64,000 nucleotides of DNA from Caulobacterales bacterium (lineage in GTDB: Bacteria > Pseudomonadota > Alphaproteobacteria > Caulobacterales > Caulobacteraceae): NCBI GenBank assembly GCA_019510435.1, contig JAEKKJ010000018.1, forward strand, positions 1 through 64,000, in the 5' to 3' direction. Within the stretch, counting starts at the first letter, position 1. Each line of letters begins with the position of its first letter. This document shows, in pieces, positions 1-7,828 of this stretch. Under the pieces are notes generated by a model. The model had not been told where the DNA came from, did no database searches, and worked only from the letters and a program-made list of their open reading frames with translations. Both the position numbers and the translations under genes were made by a program.

Positions 1-2
1 AG

Positions 3-470
3 ACGATCAACAAGATCGTCCGCACCAGCCGCCAGATGCTGCACGAGATCGGCCGCGAGCCGACCCCGGAGGAGCTGGCCGAGAAGCTGGCCATGCCGCT
101 GGAGAAGGTGCGCAAGGTCCTGAAGATCGCCAAGGAGCCCATCAGCCTCGAGACGCCGATCGGCGACGAGGAAGACAGCCACCTGGGCGACTTCATCGAG
201 GACAAGAACGCGGTCCTGCCCATCGACGCGGCCATCCAGAGCAACCTGCGCGAGACCACCACGCGCGTGCTGGCGTCACTGACGCCGCGCGAGGAGCGGG
301 TGCTGCGCATGCGCTTCGGCATCGGCATGAACACCGACCACACCCTGGAAGAGGTGGGCCAGCAGTTCTCGGTGACCCGCGAGCGGATCCGCCAGATCGA
401 GGCCAAGGCCCTGCGCAAGCTGAAGCACCCCTCGCGGTCGCGGAAGCTGCGGAGCTTCCTCGACAGTTGA
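3..470 (+). CDS. rpoD: RNA polymerase sigma factor RpoD, C-terminal part (cut by window edge)
   Basis: Primary sigma-70 factor, which directs core RNA polymerase to housekeeping promoters. Only the last 155 or so codons are inside the window; the frame is open to base 3 and the true start lies upstream. Region 3 is visible ([20 protein letters not shown], then a [12 protein letters not shown] stretch). Region 4 follows with the -35-recognising helix-turn-helix ([20 protein letters not shown]) and the usual ending [18 protein letters not shown]. The sequence is typical of the alphaproteobacterial housekeeping factor rather than of RpoH or an ECF factor. No T-rich terminator follows; only a short CGGCC/GGCCG stem is seen at 471-484. 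Confidence 0.96.
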   Translation, partial: TINKIVRTSRQMLHEIGREPTPEELAEKLAMPLEKVRKVLKIAKEPISLETPIGDEEDSHLGDFIEDKNAVLPIDAAIQSNLRETTTRVLASLTPREERVLRMRFGIGMNTDHTLEEVGQQFSVTRERIRQIEAKALRKLKHPSRSRKLRSFLDS

Positions 471-501
471 CGGCCGACTGGCCGCGGCGGAGCATCGACG
501 C

Positions 502-771
502 ATGGCCGACGGGGAACATAAGCTCGAGCTCACGATCAGCGAGGTCGCGTGGCGCCGGCTTGAGGACGCTGCCGTACAGCTGGGCGTCAGTGTCGACGCC
601 TACGCCGCCCGCATGATCGAAGCCGGTCTGGCCAACGTGGACGACTGGGCCATCGACGAGCGCATCGCTGCCGAGATGGATCGCTCCGGTGTGAGCTACT
701 CCGTCCAAGAAGGCTTGGCAGCCTTTGATGCTGCGATGAAGTCGCATATGGCAAAGCCGGGTGACCTTTAG
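502..771 (+). CDS. ParD-like antitoxin of a type II toxin-antitoxin pair
   Basis: An 89-residue acidic protein. Its first 55 residues ([20 protein letters not shown], then a [14 protein letters not shown] helix) look like a ribbon-helix-helix DNA-binding domain. The tail after residue 60 is acidic and probably wraps the toxin. The last 11 bases overlap the GTG start of the ParE-like gene downstream, the usual translational coupling of such pairs. The expected role is to neutralise the toxin and to repress the operon's own promoter in the short gap after rpoD. The family call comes from layout and fold pattern, not from a close named homologue. Confidence 0.68.
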   Translation: MADGEHKLELTISEVAWRRLEDAAVQLGVSVDAYAARMIEAGLANVDDWAIDERIAAEMDRSGVSYSVQEGLAAFDAAMKSHMAKPGDL

Positions 772-1063
772 GGTTCGGCTATCGCCTCAGGCGCTTGCCG
801 ATCTCACGCGCCTGCCGGCCTATCTGGCGCCCGATAGTCCAGCCGCCGCGGATCGGGCCCGGTCGCTATTGGTCGAAGCATTGGGTTCGCTGGAGGAATT
901 CCCGCATCGTGGCAGACCCGGACGATCGGCGAGCTACCGCGAACTGCCAGTTCCGTTCGGGCGATCCGGCTACAAGATCCGCTATCGCGTCACCGGCTCG
1001 GCCGTCCTCGTCACCCGTATCGTCCATGCGCGAGAAGGCGCCCGACCTCACCGCCAGCCGTAG
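761..1063 (+). CDS. RelE/ParE-family toxin
   Basis: A 100-residue basic protein with the RelE/ParE layout: N-terminal VRLSPQALADLTRLPAYL helices, a central EEFPHRGRPG segment, and C-terminal strands GYKIRYRV and AVLVTRIVHARE, which match the usual ending of ParE toxins. The GTG start at 761 sits inside the antitoxin gene, so the two are translationally coupled. ParE toxins poison gyrase and RelE toxins cleave mRNA in the ribosome; the sequence alone does not say which applies. The 3' end runs 16 bases into the converging oxygenase gene. Confidence 0.75.
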   Translation: MTFRVRLSPQALADLTRLPAYLAPDSPAAADRARSLLVEALGSLEEFPHRGRPGRSASYRELPVPFGRSGYKIRYRVTGSAVLVTRIVHAREGARPHRQP

Positions 1064-1668
1064 TTGAAGCTCACGCTGACGCGCGGGGTCTTGGCCTGGT
1101 TGGCCGGCACCTCGTGGCGCAGCCAGCTTTCCCACAGGTAGAGCGTGCCCGGCTGCGGCTGCAGGTAGACGAAGGGCCCGGCGTCCGGTGGCGCGTCCGC
1201 GCGCTTGGTCGGGGCCGCCATCATCAGCGGCAGGCGCGGGTCCTCCAGGCGCAGGGCGCTCGCCCCCGGCGGCGTGGCCACATAGACCGTGCCGGAGATC
1301 ACGCTGTGCGGATGGATGTGGCCCGAGTGGGCCGCGCCGGGCTTCAGGATATTGACCCACAGGCTGTCGAGCCGCAGGCGCCCGCCGCCCAGGTCGAAGG
1401 CAAGGGCGTCGGCGAAGGTGCGGACATGCCGGTCCAGCCGGGTCTTCAGCTTTGCGAATATGGTCATCCGCTGGGGCAGGTCGTTGAGCGAGGCGTATGA
1501 GGTATAGCCGCCGTAGCCGTGGGCCTTGCACCAGGCGCGGCCAGCCCGATCCTCGGCGGCCAAGGCCTCGCAGGCCGTCAAAATCTCGGCGTTGAAATTT
1601 TCGAATGACCGGTCTGTTGTAAGCGTCGCTTCATAGACCGGCGTTGCGAAGAGCGGGCGCAGCGTCAT
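1048..1668 (-). CDS. Putative 2-oxoglutarate/Fe(II)-dependent oxygenase (TIGR02466-like)
   Basis: About 206 residues from the preferred ATG at 1668 (the frame stays open to an ATG at 1758, but the homologous part begins MTLRPLFATPVYEA). The core has DSLWVNILKPGAAHSGHIHP followed by HSVISGTVYV, and ends LYLWESWLRHEVPANQ and PRVSVSFNYG. This is the pattern of small uncharacterised 2OG-Fe oxygenases found in Caulobacterales and marine bacteria. Candidate metal ligands are His117 or His119 and His185, with Arg196 for 2-oxoglutarate. The substrate is unknown. The gene converges on the toxin with a 16-base overlap. Confidence 0.75.
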   Translation of the reverse strand: MTLRPLFATPVYEATLTTDRSFENFNAEILTACEALAAEDRAGRAWCKAHGYGGYTSYASLNDLPQRMTIFAKLKTRLDRHVRTFADALAFDLGGGRLRLDSLWVNILKPGAAHSGHIHPHSVISGTVYVATPPGASALRLEDPRLPLMMAAPTKRADAPPDAGPFVYLQPQPGTLYLWESWLRHEVPANQAKTPRVSVSFNYGWR

Positions 1669-1787
1669 GCCGCGCGGCTTAGCCCAAGGCGCCGGTTTGT
1701 CAAAACCCCGGTTCGCTGGCGTGGCGAGTGAACCTTGAGTAGTTTGGTCGAAAGACACGTCGCAGGACGGGTCGGGGGAACGAGCAC

Positions 1788-2645
1788 ATGATCAGGATCG
1801 CGGCGGCGCTGGCGGTGGTCGGCCTCTTGGCGGCGGCTCCCGCGGCCGAGGCGCAAACCAAGGCCAAGGCGCCGATCTATCACGCGCCCCGCGGCCCCGA
1901 CGGCAAGCACCCCGACCTGAACGGCGTCTGGCAGGTGATGAATTCCGCCGGCTGGAACATCGAGCCCCACGCGGCCAGCGCGGCGCTGCAGATGCGTCCC
2001 GGCCCGTTCGTGCCAGTGCCGGCCAAGGCGGTGGTGGCCCTGGGCGCGGTGGGGTCGGTGCCCGCCGGCCTTGGCGTCGTCGAGGGCGGCGAGATCCCCT
2101 ACAAGCCCGAGGCGAAGACGCGGCGCGACGAGAACCGCGCCGACTACCTGGCGCGCGACCCGGAGGTGAAGTGCTACCTGCCCGGCGTGCCGCGGGCCAA
2201 CTACATGCACCTGCCGTTCCAGATCTTCCAGTCCGAGAGCGCCACGATCATCGCCTACGAATACGCCGGCGCGGTGCGCAACCTGATGTTCAAGGACCCG
2301 GGCCCGGCCCCGGTGGACAGCTGGATGGGCCAGTCGGTGGCCAAGTGGGACGGCGACACCCTGGTGGTCACCGTCACGGGCATGAACGACAGCACCTGGT
2401 TCGATCGGGCCGGCAACTTCCACTCCGACCAGATGACCGTGGTGGAGCGCTGGACGCCCACCGGGCCGGGCGTGATGCGCTACGAGGCCACGATCACCGA
2501 TCCGGAGACCTTCACGCGGCCCTGGAAGATGAGCATGAACCTCTACAAGCACGTGGGCGAGGACGCGCGCCTGGGCCAGTTCAAGTGCGTGGAGTTCGTC
2601 GAGGAGCTGATGTACGGCAGCCTGCGCAAGGAGCCGCTGAAATAA
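1788..2645 (+). CDS. Secreted protein of unknown function, partner of a DUF6152 protein
   Basis: 285 residues with a clear signal peptide (about residues 1-22, ending AAEAQ). The mature part has HPDLNGVWQV near its start, as in the many periplasmic proteins that sit beside DUF6152 genes, then a KWDGDTLVVTVTGMNDSTWFD stretch and a beta-rich C-terminal half. GGGGGAACG lies just before the ATG. It is 44 bp upstream of the DUF6152 gene, so the two are probably co-transcribed. No enzymatic motif is recognisable. In Caulobacterales and Sphingomonads such pairs often occur near catabolic or TonB loci. Confidence 0.7.
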   Translation: MIRIAAALAVVGLLAAAPAAEAQTKAKAPIYHAPRGPDGKHPDLNGVWQVMNSAGWNIEPHAASAALQMRPGPFVPVPAKAVVALGAVGSVPAGLGVVEGGEIPYKPEAKTRRDENRADYLARDPEVKCYLPGVPRANYMHLPFQIFQSESATIIAYEYAGAVRNLMFKDPGPAPVDSWMGQSVAKWDGDTLVVTVTGMNDSTWFDRAGNFHSDQMTVVERWTPTGPGVMRYEATITDPETFTRPWKMSMNLYKHVGEDARLGQFKCVEFVEELMYGSLRKEPLK

Positions 2646-2689
2646 TACCGTCCTTTCGAGGACGTAGGATATCCGGGTTGGAGGCTCGA

Positions 2690-3136
2690 ATGACCAAGAA
2701 GACGCTGATCATCGCGGGGATCGCCGGCGCGGCGGCCGCCCTCGCCGCCGGGGGCGCGGCCCTGGCGCACCATGCCTTCGCCGCGGAGTTCGACGGCAAG
2801 TCCCCGGTGCTGCTGCGCGGCAAGGTCACCAAGGTGGAGTGGATCAATCCCCACGCCTGGGTGCACGTGATGAACGAGAACCCCCAGTTCCAGCAGGGCG
2901 AGTGGATGGTCGAGGGCGGGACGCCCAACACCCTGCTGCGCTCAGGGATCGACCGCAATTCGCTGAAGGCCGGCACCGAAATCATCGTCCGCGGCTACCA
3001 GTCCAAGGACAAGCTCTGCACCCCGGCCTGCAAGGCCAACGGCCGGGACCTGACCTTCACCGACGGCCGCAAGCTGTTCATGGGCTCGTCCGGCACGGGC
3101 GCGCCCAAGGACGGGTCGGACCCGACCGAGAAATAG
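2690..3136 (+). CDS. DUF6152 family periplasmic protein
   Basis: 148 residues starting MTKKTLIIAGIAGAAA, with a signal peptide ending ALAHHAFAAEFD. The motif HHAFAAEFDGKSP, then KVTKVEWINPHAW and VEGGTPNTLLRSG, is diagnostic of the DUF6152 family, small secreted beta-barrel-like proteins of unknown role. The two His after the signal and the conserved NPHAW could bind a ligand or metal (inference). It follows the secreted protein at 1788-2645 and is closed by a strong terminator at 3163-3187, which marks the end of the two-gene unit. Confidence 0.85.
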   Translation: MTKKTLIIAGIAGAAAALAAGGAALAHHAFAAEFDGKSPVLLRGKVTKVEWINPHAWVHVMNENPQFQQGEWMVEGGTPNTLLRSGIDRNSLKAGTEIIVRGYQSKDKLCTPACKANGRDLTFTDGRKLFMGSSGTGAPKDGSDPTEK

Positions 3137-3162
3137 CGCCAGGCCTCGGCCCGACGCGGAGG

Positions 3163-3187
3163 GGGAGCCCAGGCGGCTCCCTTTTTT
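3163..3187 (+). terminator. Rho-independent terminator after the DUF6152 gene
   Basis: GGGAGCC (3163-3169) pairs with GGCTCCC (3175-3181) across a 5-base loop and is followed at once by six T. It ends the unit 1788-3136. Confidence 0.9.
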
Positions 3188-3198
3188 CGTTTTGGGGT

Positions 3199-3435
3199 CT
3201 AGCGGTGGTCGTCGTGGCTCTGCAGTTGCAGCAGCGAGTCCCACATGTCCTGGGCGAAGCGGACGACGGCGACATTGGCCTTGAACGCCGTCTTGGCCTC
3301 GGTCAGCCCGACCATCTGGCTGCCCAGATCGGCGCTGTCCCCGTCGCCGCCGGAGCCGGCGATCCGGGTCGCCGAGGCTTCGAACTTCTGCGAGGCCGCC
3401 AGCATGCCGTAACGGGCTGTGGAGATCGGGTCCAT
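3199..3435 (-). CDS. Small flagellar basal-body rod-like protein (FlgC/Flg_bbr-like)
   Basis: 78 residues, MDPISTARYGMLAASQKFEA at the N-terminus and EAKTAFKANVAVVRFAQDMW near the C-terminus. Both ends match the terminal helices of flagellar rod and hook proteins (the N-terminal 'rod' motif and the C-terminal Flg_bbr_C motif), with almost nothing between. Such mini rod proteins are common outside flagellar operons in Caulobacterales. It may assemble with the rod or be a relic; no other flagellar gene lies nearby. The terminator at 3163-3187 sits just beyond its stop. Confidence 0.65.
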   Translation of the reverse strand: MDPISTARYGMLAASQKFEASATRIAGSGGDGDSADLGSQMVGLTEAKTAFKANVAVVRFAQDMWDSLLQLQSHDDHR

Positions 3436-3566
3436 GCCGCAAGGATCGTCCCCGCCCGGTTAACCTCCCGCTCAAGGAGATGGTGAACAGGCGTGAACGC
3501 GGCCGATTTTCGCGATCCTCTCGCCTGCAAGCGGCATTAAGGTGGTGTGGATTGAAGGAGGCTCCC

Positions 3567-3917
3567 ATGCGCGAGCTCTTGATGGCGGCGGCGCTGCTCG
3601 CGTTGGCGGGCGCCGCGGCGGCCCAGCCGATCGACCAGAATCCGCCCACGCGCACGATCCAGTGCATCGACGTGGGCGGCCAACTGATCCCGCCGGTGTG
3701 TCAGGTGCCGGGCAGCCGGCTCGACCTGCGCGAGGACATCTGCACCTGCCCGAACGGCGGCCAGCGGCTGGATGTGGCGGTCTGCGCCAAGGGCCAGCAC
3801 CCGCCGCCGGAGGGCCGGGCGCTGAACAATGCGCGGGCCGAGGCCATGCGCAAGGGCACGCTGATCGGCGCGACCTTCAAGGGCCAGCCGATCTGTGTGG
3901 CGCCGCGGCGGCCCTGA
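3567..3917 (+). CDS. Small secreted Cys-containing protein, function unknown
   Basis: 116 residues from the ATG at 3567, chosen for the strong AAGGAGG seven bases upstream. A signal peptide ([20 protein letters not shown]) is followed by a mature domain with six Cys (IQCIDVGG, PPVCQVPG, DICTCPNG, AVCAKGQ, PICVAP), which suggests disulphides in the periplasm or outside the cell. No family recognised. It stands alone and converges on the serine hydrolase gene. Confidence 0.65.
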   Translation: MRELLMAAALLALAGAAAAQPIDQNPPTRTIQCIDVGGQLIPPVCQVPGSRLDLREDICTCPNGGQRLDVAVCAKGQHPPPEGRALNNARAEAMRKGTLIGATFKGQPICVAPRRP

Positions 3918-3939
3918 TGCGGCGCTTGCGTGTGCGCGG

Positions 3940-5184
3940 CTACTGCCCGAGCGCGGCGTAGACCAGCTTCTGGAAGATCGGCAGGGCGATGCGGCCGGTG
4001 GGCCGCTGGCCCTGCATGGCCGTCACCGCCTCCGGTCCCAGCGGAATGGAGTCCTGGATCAGATAGATCAGGATCAGGTCGTTCTTCGGATCGGCCTGCC
4101 ACCAGGTGCCGAAGGCGCCGGGCCAGCCGAACGCGCCCTCCGCGCCCGCGCCCATCCACTGGTGCTTCTCGGCGTCCATGATCATCGAGACGCCCAGGCC
4201 GAAGCCCTGCGACAGCCAGAAGGGCATACCCAGGAACGGAAGCGCTCGCTGGGCCTCGGTCAGGCGGTTGGCGGTCATCAGGTCGACCGTCTCGGGCTTC
4301 ACCAGCCGCACGCCGTCCACCGCGCCGCGGCCCAGCATCAGGCGGGCGAACTTCAGATAGTCGTCGGCCGTGGAGATCAGCCCGCCGCCGCCGCCTTCGA
4401 ACACGGGCGCGGTCTCGGTGCGGGGCAGGGACACGTCACGCAGCGGCGCGCCCTCGACGGCCTCGTACAGCTTGGCCAGCCGGCCCAGCTTCTCCGGCGG
4501 ACACCAGAAGAAGGTGTCGTCCATGCCCAGCGGCGCGAAGATCCGGTCCCGCAGCGCCTGGCCCAGCGGCTTGCCGTCGATCCGCGCCACGAGGAAGCCC
4601 AGCACGTCCGTCGCGTGACTGTAGTGGAACCGCTCCCCCGGCTGGTAGCTCAGCGGCAGCTCGCCCAGGGCCTTCAGCCAGGCGTCCGGGGTCATCGGGT
4701 TGACCAGGGCGTGGCCCAGCTTCTTCTCGTGGGCATAGGCGATCGGCCCGACGGAGGTGAAGCCGTAGGCCAGGCCCGCGCGATGGGTCATCAGGTCCTC
4801 GACCGTGATCTCACGCGTCGCCGGGACGGTCTGGTCCAGCGGGCCGGCCGGGTCCTTCAGCACCTGCATGCCGCCGAGTTCCGGGATCCAGTGGCTGACC
4901 GGGTCCTCCAGCCGCAGCTTGCCTTCCTCCAGCAGCATCATGATCGCCAGGCTGGTGACCGGCTTGGTCATGGAGGCGATGCGGAACAGGGTGTCGCGCT
5001 GCATCGGCAGGCCACCGGCCACGTCGCGCTGGCCCAGGGTGTCGACGCGGACGATTTCGCCGCCCTTCCACACCAGCGTCACGATCCCGGCGAGCGAGCC
5101 CTGGTCGACGATGGCCTTGAGCGCGGTCGGCATCTGCGCCAGCGCGTCGCGGTCGAACCCGGCCGGCGATTGGGCCCCGTCCAT
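3940..5184 (-). CDS. Serine hydrolase, beta-lactamase/class C family
   Basis: 414 residues of the penicillin-binding-protein/beta-lactamase fold. The catalytic SxxK is SMTK at residues 71-74, preceded by DTLFRIA, and the Tyr motif is YSH in RFHYSHATDVLGF. A glycine-rich FEGGGGGLISTADDYLKFARL stretch and WQADPKNDLILIYL near the end are typical of the EstB-like esterase/beta-lactamase family. No signal peptide is seen, so it is probably cytoplasmic and more likely an esterase or peptidase than an antibiotic resistance enzyme. Substrate unknown; monocistronic. Confidence 0.85.
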   Translation of the reverse strand: MDGAQSPAGFDRDALAQMPTALKAIVDQGSLAGIVTLVWKGGEIVRVDTLGQRDVAGGLPMQRDTLFRIASMTKPVTSLAIMMLLEEGKLRLEDPVSHWIPELGGMQVLKDPAGPLDQTVPATREITVEDLMTHRAGLAYGFTSVGPIAYAHEKKLGHALVNPMTPDAWLKALGELPLSYQPGERFHYSHATDVLGFLVARIDGKPLGQALRDRIFAPLGMDDTFFWCPPEKLGRLAKLYEAVEGAPLRDVSLPRTETAPVFEGGGGGLISTADDYLKFARLMLGRGAVDGVRLVKPETVDLMTANRLTEAQRALPFLGMPFWLSQGFGLGVSMIMDAEKHQWMGAGAEGAFGWPGAFGTWWQADPKNDLILIYLIQDSIPLGPEAVTAMQGQRPTGRIALPIFQKLVYAALGQ

Positions 5185-5269
5185 CAGGCGTCTCCATTAT
5201 CGTTGATCACCCACGGTGGCCGGCCGGGAGGCGGCCCGTCAAGCGGCGACTTCAGAAATCGCCGCCGAG

Positions 5270-5821
5270 CTACTGCTCCGTCGGGGCCTCATAGGTGGCC
5301 ATCATCTCGCCCTGGGCGATGGTCTGGGCCTTGAGAACGTTCAGCAGTTCCTTGAGCGGAGTGTCCGGGCCCATCTCGATCCAGTCGTTCAGGGCGAAGA
5401 CCTGGAAGTAGTAGCGGTGGACGCCGTGGCCCGCCGGCGGACGCGGGCCGAACCAGCCATAGCCGCCGTGGCCGTTGCGCCCCTGGATCGCCCCCTGCGG
5501 CGAGACCAGGCGCTTGTCGTTGCCCAGGTCCTCCGGGATGGAGGTGAACTCGCCCCGGATGTTCCACAGCATCCAGTGGACGAAGGGCTCCTCCTGCGGC
5601 GCGTCCGGATCCTCCACCACGATCGCCCAGGCCTTCACGTCGGGCACGCTGGTCCAGCTCAGCGGCGGAGAGATGTTGTCGTGATAGGCCGAGTAGCGGT
5701 CGGGCAGGCGGCCATCCACCAGCTGCACCGGGCAGGTGACCACGACGCCGGTGTTCAAGATCGGGTCCACGCGCTGGATGGTGATGGACTGGCCGGAGTG
5801 GTCGGGATGGACGTCGGACAT
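5270..5821 (-). CDS. PEBP family protein (YbhB/YbcL type)
   Basis: 183 residues of the phosphatidylethanolamine-binding-protein fold. It has the anion-pocket motifs AIVVEDPDAPQEEPFVHWML and GYGWFGPRPPAGHGVHRYYF, then VFALND. It is cytoplasmic with no signal peptide. Bacterial members are thought to bind small anions or phospho-ligands; a physiological role is generally not known. It lies upstream of the serine hydrolase on the same strand with a gap of about 85 bp, so co-transcription is possible. Confidence 0.88.
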   Translation of the reverse strand: MSDVHPDHSGQSITIQRVDPILNTGVVVTCPVQLVDGRLPDRYSAYHDNISPPLSWTSVPDVKAWAIVVEDPDAPQEEPFVHWMLWNIRGEFTSIPEDLGNDKRLVSPQGAIQGRNGHGGYGWFGPRPPAGHGVHRYYFQVFALNDWIEMGPDTPLKELLNVLKAQTIAQGEMMATYEAPTEQ

Positions 5822-5918
5822 GGGATCACCGCTTTGCGTCTGCCCATCGCGGGCCCACGTAGAACCGAAGAGCCCGGTGAGAGTTGCGCCGGCGCGCCTC
5901 GTTGCCTAACCGGAACCC

Positions 5919-6791
5919 ATGTCGTCCGTGCTCAAGGTCACCAAGCGTTTCACCGCCGCCGGCGCCGCCGCGGTGCTCACCGCCGCCTGTTCGCCGCTCA
6001 GCATGTTCGCCACCCTGTCGCCGAAGGACCCGGCCGCCCTGGTGGCCCGCGGCGAGGCCTACGGCCCGAACGCCCGCCAGCGGCTCGACGTCTATGCCCC
6101 GCGCGGCGGGCGCACGAGCGCGCCGATCGCGGTGTTCTTCTACGGCGGCGCCTGGGATTCCGGCCGGCGCCAGGACTACAACTGGGTCGGCCGCGCCCTG
6201 GCCTCGCGCGGCTTCGTGACCGTGGTGGCGGACTACCGGATCTATCCGGAGGTGCGCTATCCGACGTTCCTCGAGGACGGGGCCAAGGCCGTGCGCTGGG
6301 CGGTGGACCACGGCCGCGCCTACGGCGGAGACCCGCACCGGATCGTCCTGATCGGCCACTCCGCCGGGGCCTACAACGCGGTGATGCTGGGCCTGGACGG
6401 GCGCTACCTTGCGGCCGACGGCGTCGATCCGAAGGTGGTCAGGGCGGTGGCCGGGCTTTCCGGGCCTTACGACTTCCTGCCGCTCAAGGGCGACATCACC
6501 CACCGCATCTTCGGCGAGGCGCCCGACCTGCCCGCCACCCAGCCGCTCAGCTATGTGGGGCCGGGTTCGCCACCCGCGTTCCTCGCCACGGGCGACGCCG
6601 ACCAGATGGTCTGGCCGAAGAACACCGTGGCCTTGGCGGCGAAGCTGCGCGCCGCCGGCGTGGACGTGGAGGAGCGCCACTACGAAGGCGTCGACCATGT
6701 GCGCATGGTCCTGGCCCTGTCGCGGCCGCTGCGCGGGCGCGCGCCGGTGCTGGATGAAATGACCGACTTCCTGCGCCGCCACGCAAGCTGA
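5919..6791 (+). CDS. Lipoprotein alpha/beta hydrolase (BD-FAE/esterase-lipase type)
   Basis: 290 residues. A lipoprotein signal ends LTAAC with Cys24. The hydrolase has the oxyanion motif FFYGGAWD (73-80), the nucleophile elbow GHSAG with Ser148, an acid at Asp226 or Asp228 (ATGDADQM) and His260 (GVDHVRM). The pattern fits bacterial carboxylesterases related to feruloyl or acetyl-xylan esterases. The lipobox predicts anchoring in the periplasm-facing envelope. It is divergent from the PEBP gene. Confidence 0.82.
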   Translation: MSSVLKVTKRFTAAGAAAVLTAACSPLSMFATLSPKDPAALVARGEAYGPNARQRLDVYAPRGGRTSAPIAVFFYGGAWDSGRRQDYNWVGRALASRGFVTVVADYRIYPEVRYPTFLEDGAKAVRWAVDHGRAYGGDPHRIVLIGHSAGAYNAVMLGLDGRYLAADGVDPKVVRAVAGLSGPYDFLPLKGDITHRIFGEAPDLPATQPLSYVGPGSPPAFLATGDADQMVWPKNTVALAAKLRAAGVDVEERHYEGVDHVRMVLALSRPLRGRAPVLDEMTDFLRRHAS

Positions 6792-6990
6792 GACCCATGC
6801 TGCAGCGCCGTTGCGGAAAGCTCGTGCGCCGCAGCCCGATTCTGCGCCAGGATCGCGCAAGTGCTGACGCTGTAAAGGATAGTTGGCCGCGCCTGTCGCA
6901 ACGACACGGCCGCTGCGATGCCGCATTGAACGCCGGTCTGCGCATGCGTATATGCCCTCCGCGCTGAGACCGGCGCGCCAGGAGGGCTCC

Positions 6991-7347
6991 ATGCTGCTCA
7001 CCCTTATGAAGGCCAAGCTGCACCGCGCCACGGTCACCCAGGCCGACCTCGACTACGAGGGGTCCATCGCCATCGACCGTGACCTGCTGGACGCCTCCGG
7101 CATCCTGCCGCACGAGCAGGTGGATGTGCTCAACATCACCAACGGCGCGCGGTTCACCACCTACGCCATCGAGGCGCCGCGCGGTTCGCGCGTGATCGGC
7201 GTCAATGGCGCGGCCGCCCGGCTGGTGCAGAAGGGCGACAAGGTGATCGTGGTCACCTATGGCATGCTCCCGGCTGAGGAGGCCCGGAACTATGCGCCGA
7301 CGGTGGTCCTGCTGGATGACGCCAACGAGATCAAGAAGGCCGCCTGA
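6991..7347 (+). CDS. panD: Aspartate 1-decarboxylase (pyruvoyl enzyme)
   Basis: 118 residues. PanD makes beta-alanine from L-aspartate for pantothenate and CoA synthesis. The proenzyme self-cleaves between Gly24 and Ser25 in DYEGSIAID, exactly where family members cut, to give the pyruvoyl group. [16 protein letters not shown] and [15 protein letters not shown] are conserved, as is the C-terminal [13 protein letters not shown]. The ATG at 6991 has AGGAGG seven bases upstream and places the Gly-Ser pair at 24/25 as in E. coli. An upstream in-frame start at 6883 would add an unrelated 36-residue extension and is not supported. Confidence 0.96.
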   Translation: MLLTLMKAKLHRATVTQADLDYEGSIAIDRDLLDASGILPHEQVDVLNITNGARFTTYAIEAPRGSRVIGVNGAAARLVQKGDKVIVVTYGMLPAEEARNYAPTVVLLDDANEIKKAA

Positions 7348-7822
7348 GGCCGGCGCCTGCGCGCCTGTCCTGCTCGCCGCCGGTCTGGCGGCCCTGTCGC
7401 TGGCCGCCTGCTCCCCCACCGCCCCGCCGGGCGTCGACCGCGACCAACTGGACGCCGAGGTCTCGCGCGCCATCGGCGATCCGGCCAGCTGCGCCCTGAT
7501 CGGCAAGGCCGGGTCCGGCAAACTGCTCTACCGCTACAACACCGCCACGGTCTGCGACCGCCTGCTCGACGCCTGCGCCGGCGGGGCGCGAATGAAGGTG
7601 GGCGACCTGCTGGCCGCCACCGCCAAGGACCGCAAGCCGCGGCAGCTCTCCTGCGCCATCACCCCCGACCACTCGCGCGGCGTCGGCTGGGCCAGCGGCC
7701 CCATCGCCGGGACCGACATGGTCTATGCGGCGGCGATGGAGGGCGACCGCACCTTCCCCGGCCGGATGATGGCCGAACGGCTCGAGGCCGGGTTCCGCCG
7801 GGCGAAGGTGTCGAGGCCTTAG
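7316..7822 (+). CDS. Putative lipoprotein, function unknown
   Basis: About 168 residues if read from the ATG at 7316, inside the end of panD (32-base overlap). The first convincing feature is a lipoprotein signal, [16 protein letters not shown]. The mature part contains five Cys and a [21 protein letters not shown] stretch, with no known family. The N-terminus is unusually charged before the hydrophobic segment and no good ribosome site is seen, so translation may depend on coupling to panD or the start may differ. The C-terminal half ([26 protein letters not shown]) looks like real coding sequence. Confidence 0.6.
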   Translation: MTPTRSRRPPEAGACAPVLLAAGLAALSLAACSPTAPPGVDRDQLDAEVSRAIGDPASCALIGKAGSGKLLYRYNTATVCDRLLDACAGGARMKVGDLLAATAKDRKPRQLSCAITPDHSRGVGWASGPIAGTDMVYAAAMEGDRTFPGRMMAERLEAGFRRAKVSRP

Positions 7823-7828
7823 GCGCGG

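Noticed and set aside
471-484. Terminator after rpoD
   Set aside because: Only a 5-bp CGGCC/GGCCG stem with no T run; too weak to call.
3940-5184. Antibiotic-resistance beta-lactamase
   Set aside because: It has SxxK and YxH-type motifs, but no signal peptide and no KTG-type pocket evident; an esterase/peptidase of the same fold is more likely.
5216-6757. A 513-codon plus-strand frame over the PEBP and esterase genes
   Set aside because: It reads one gene antisense and the other out of frame; both real genes have clear motifs in their own frames.
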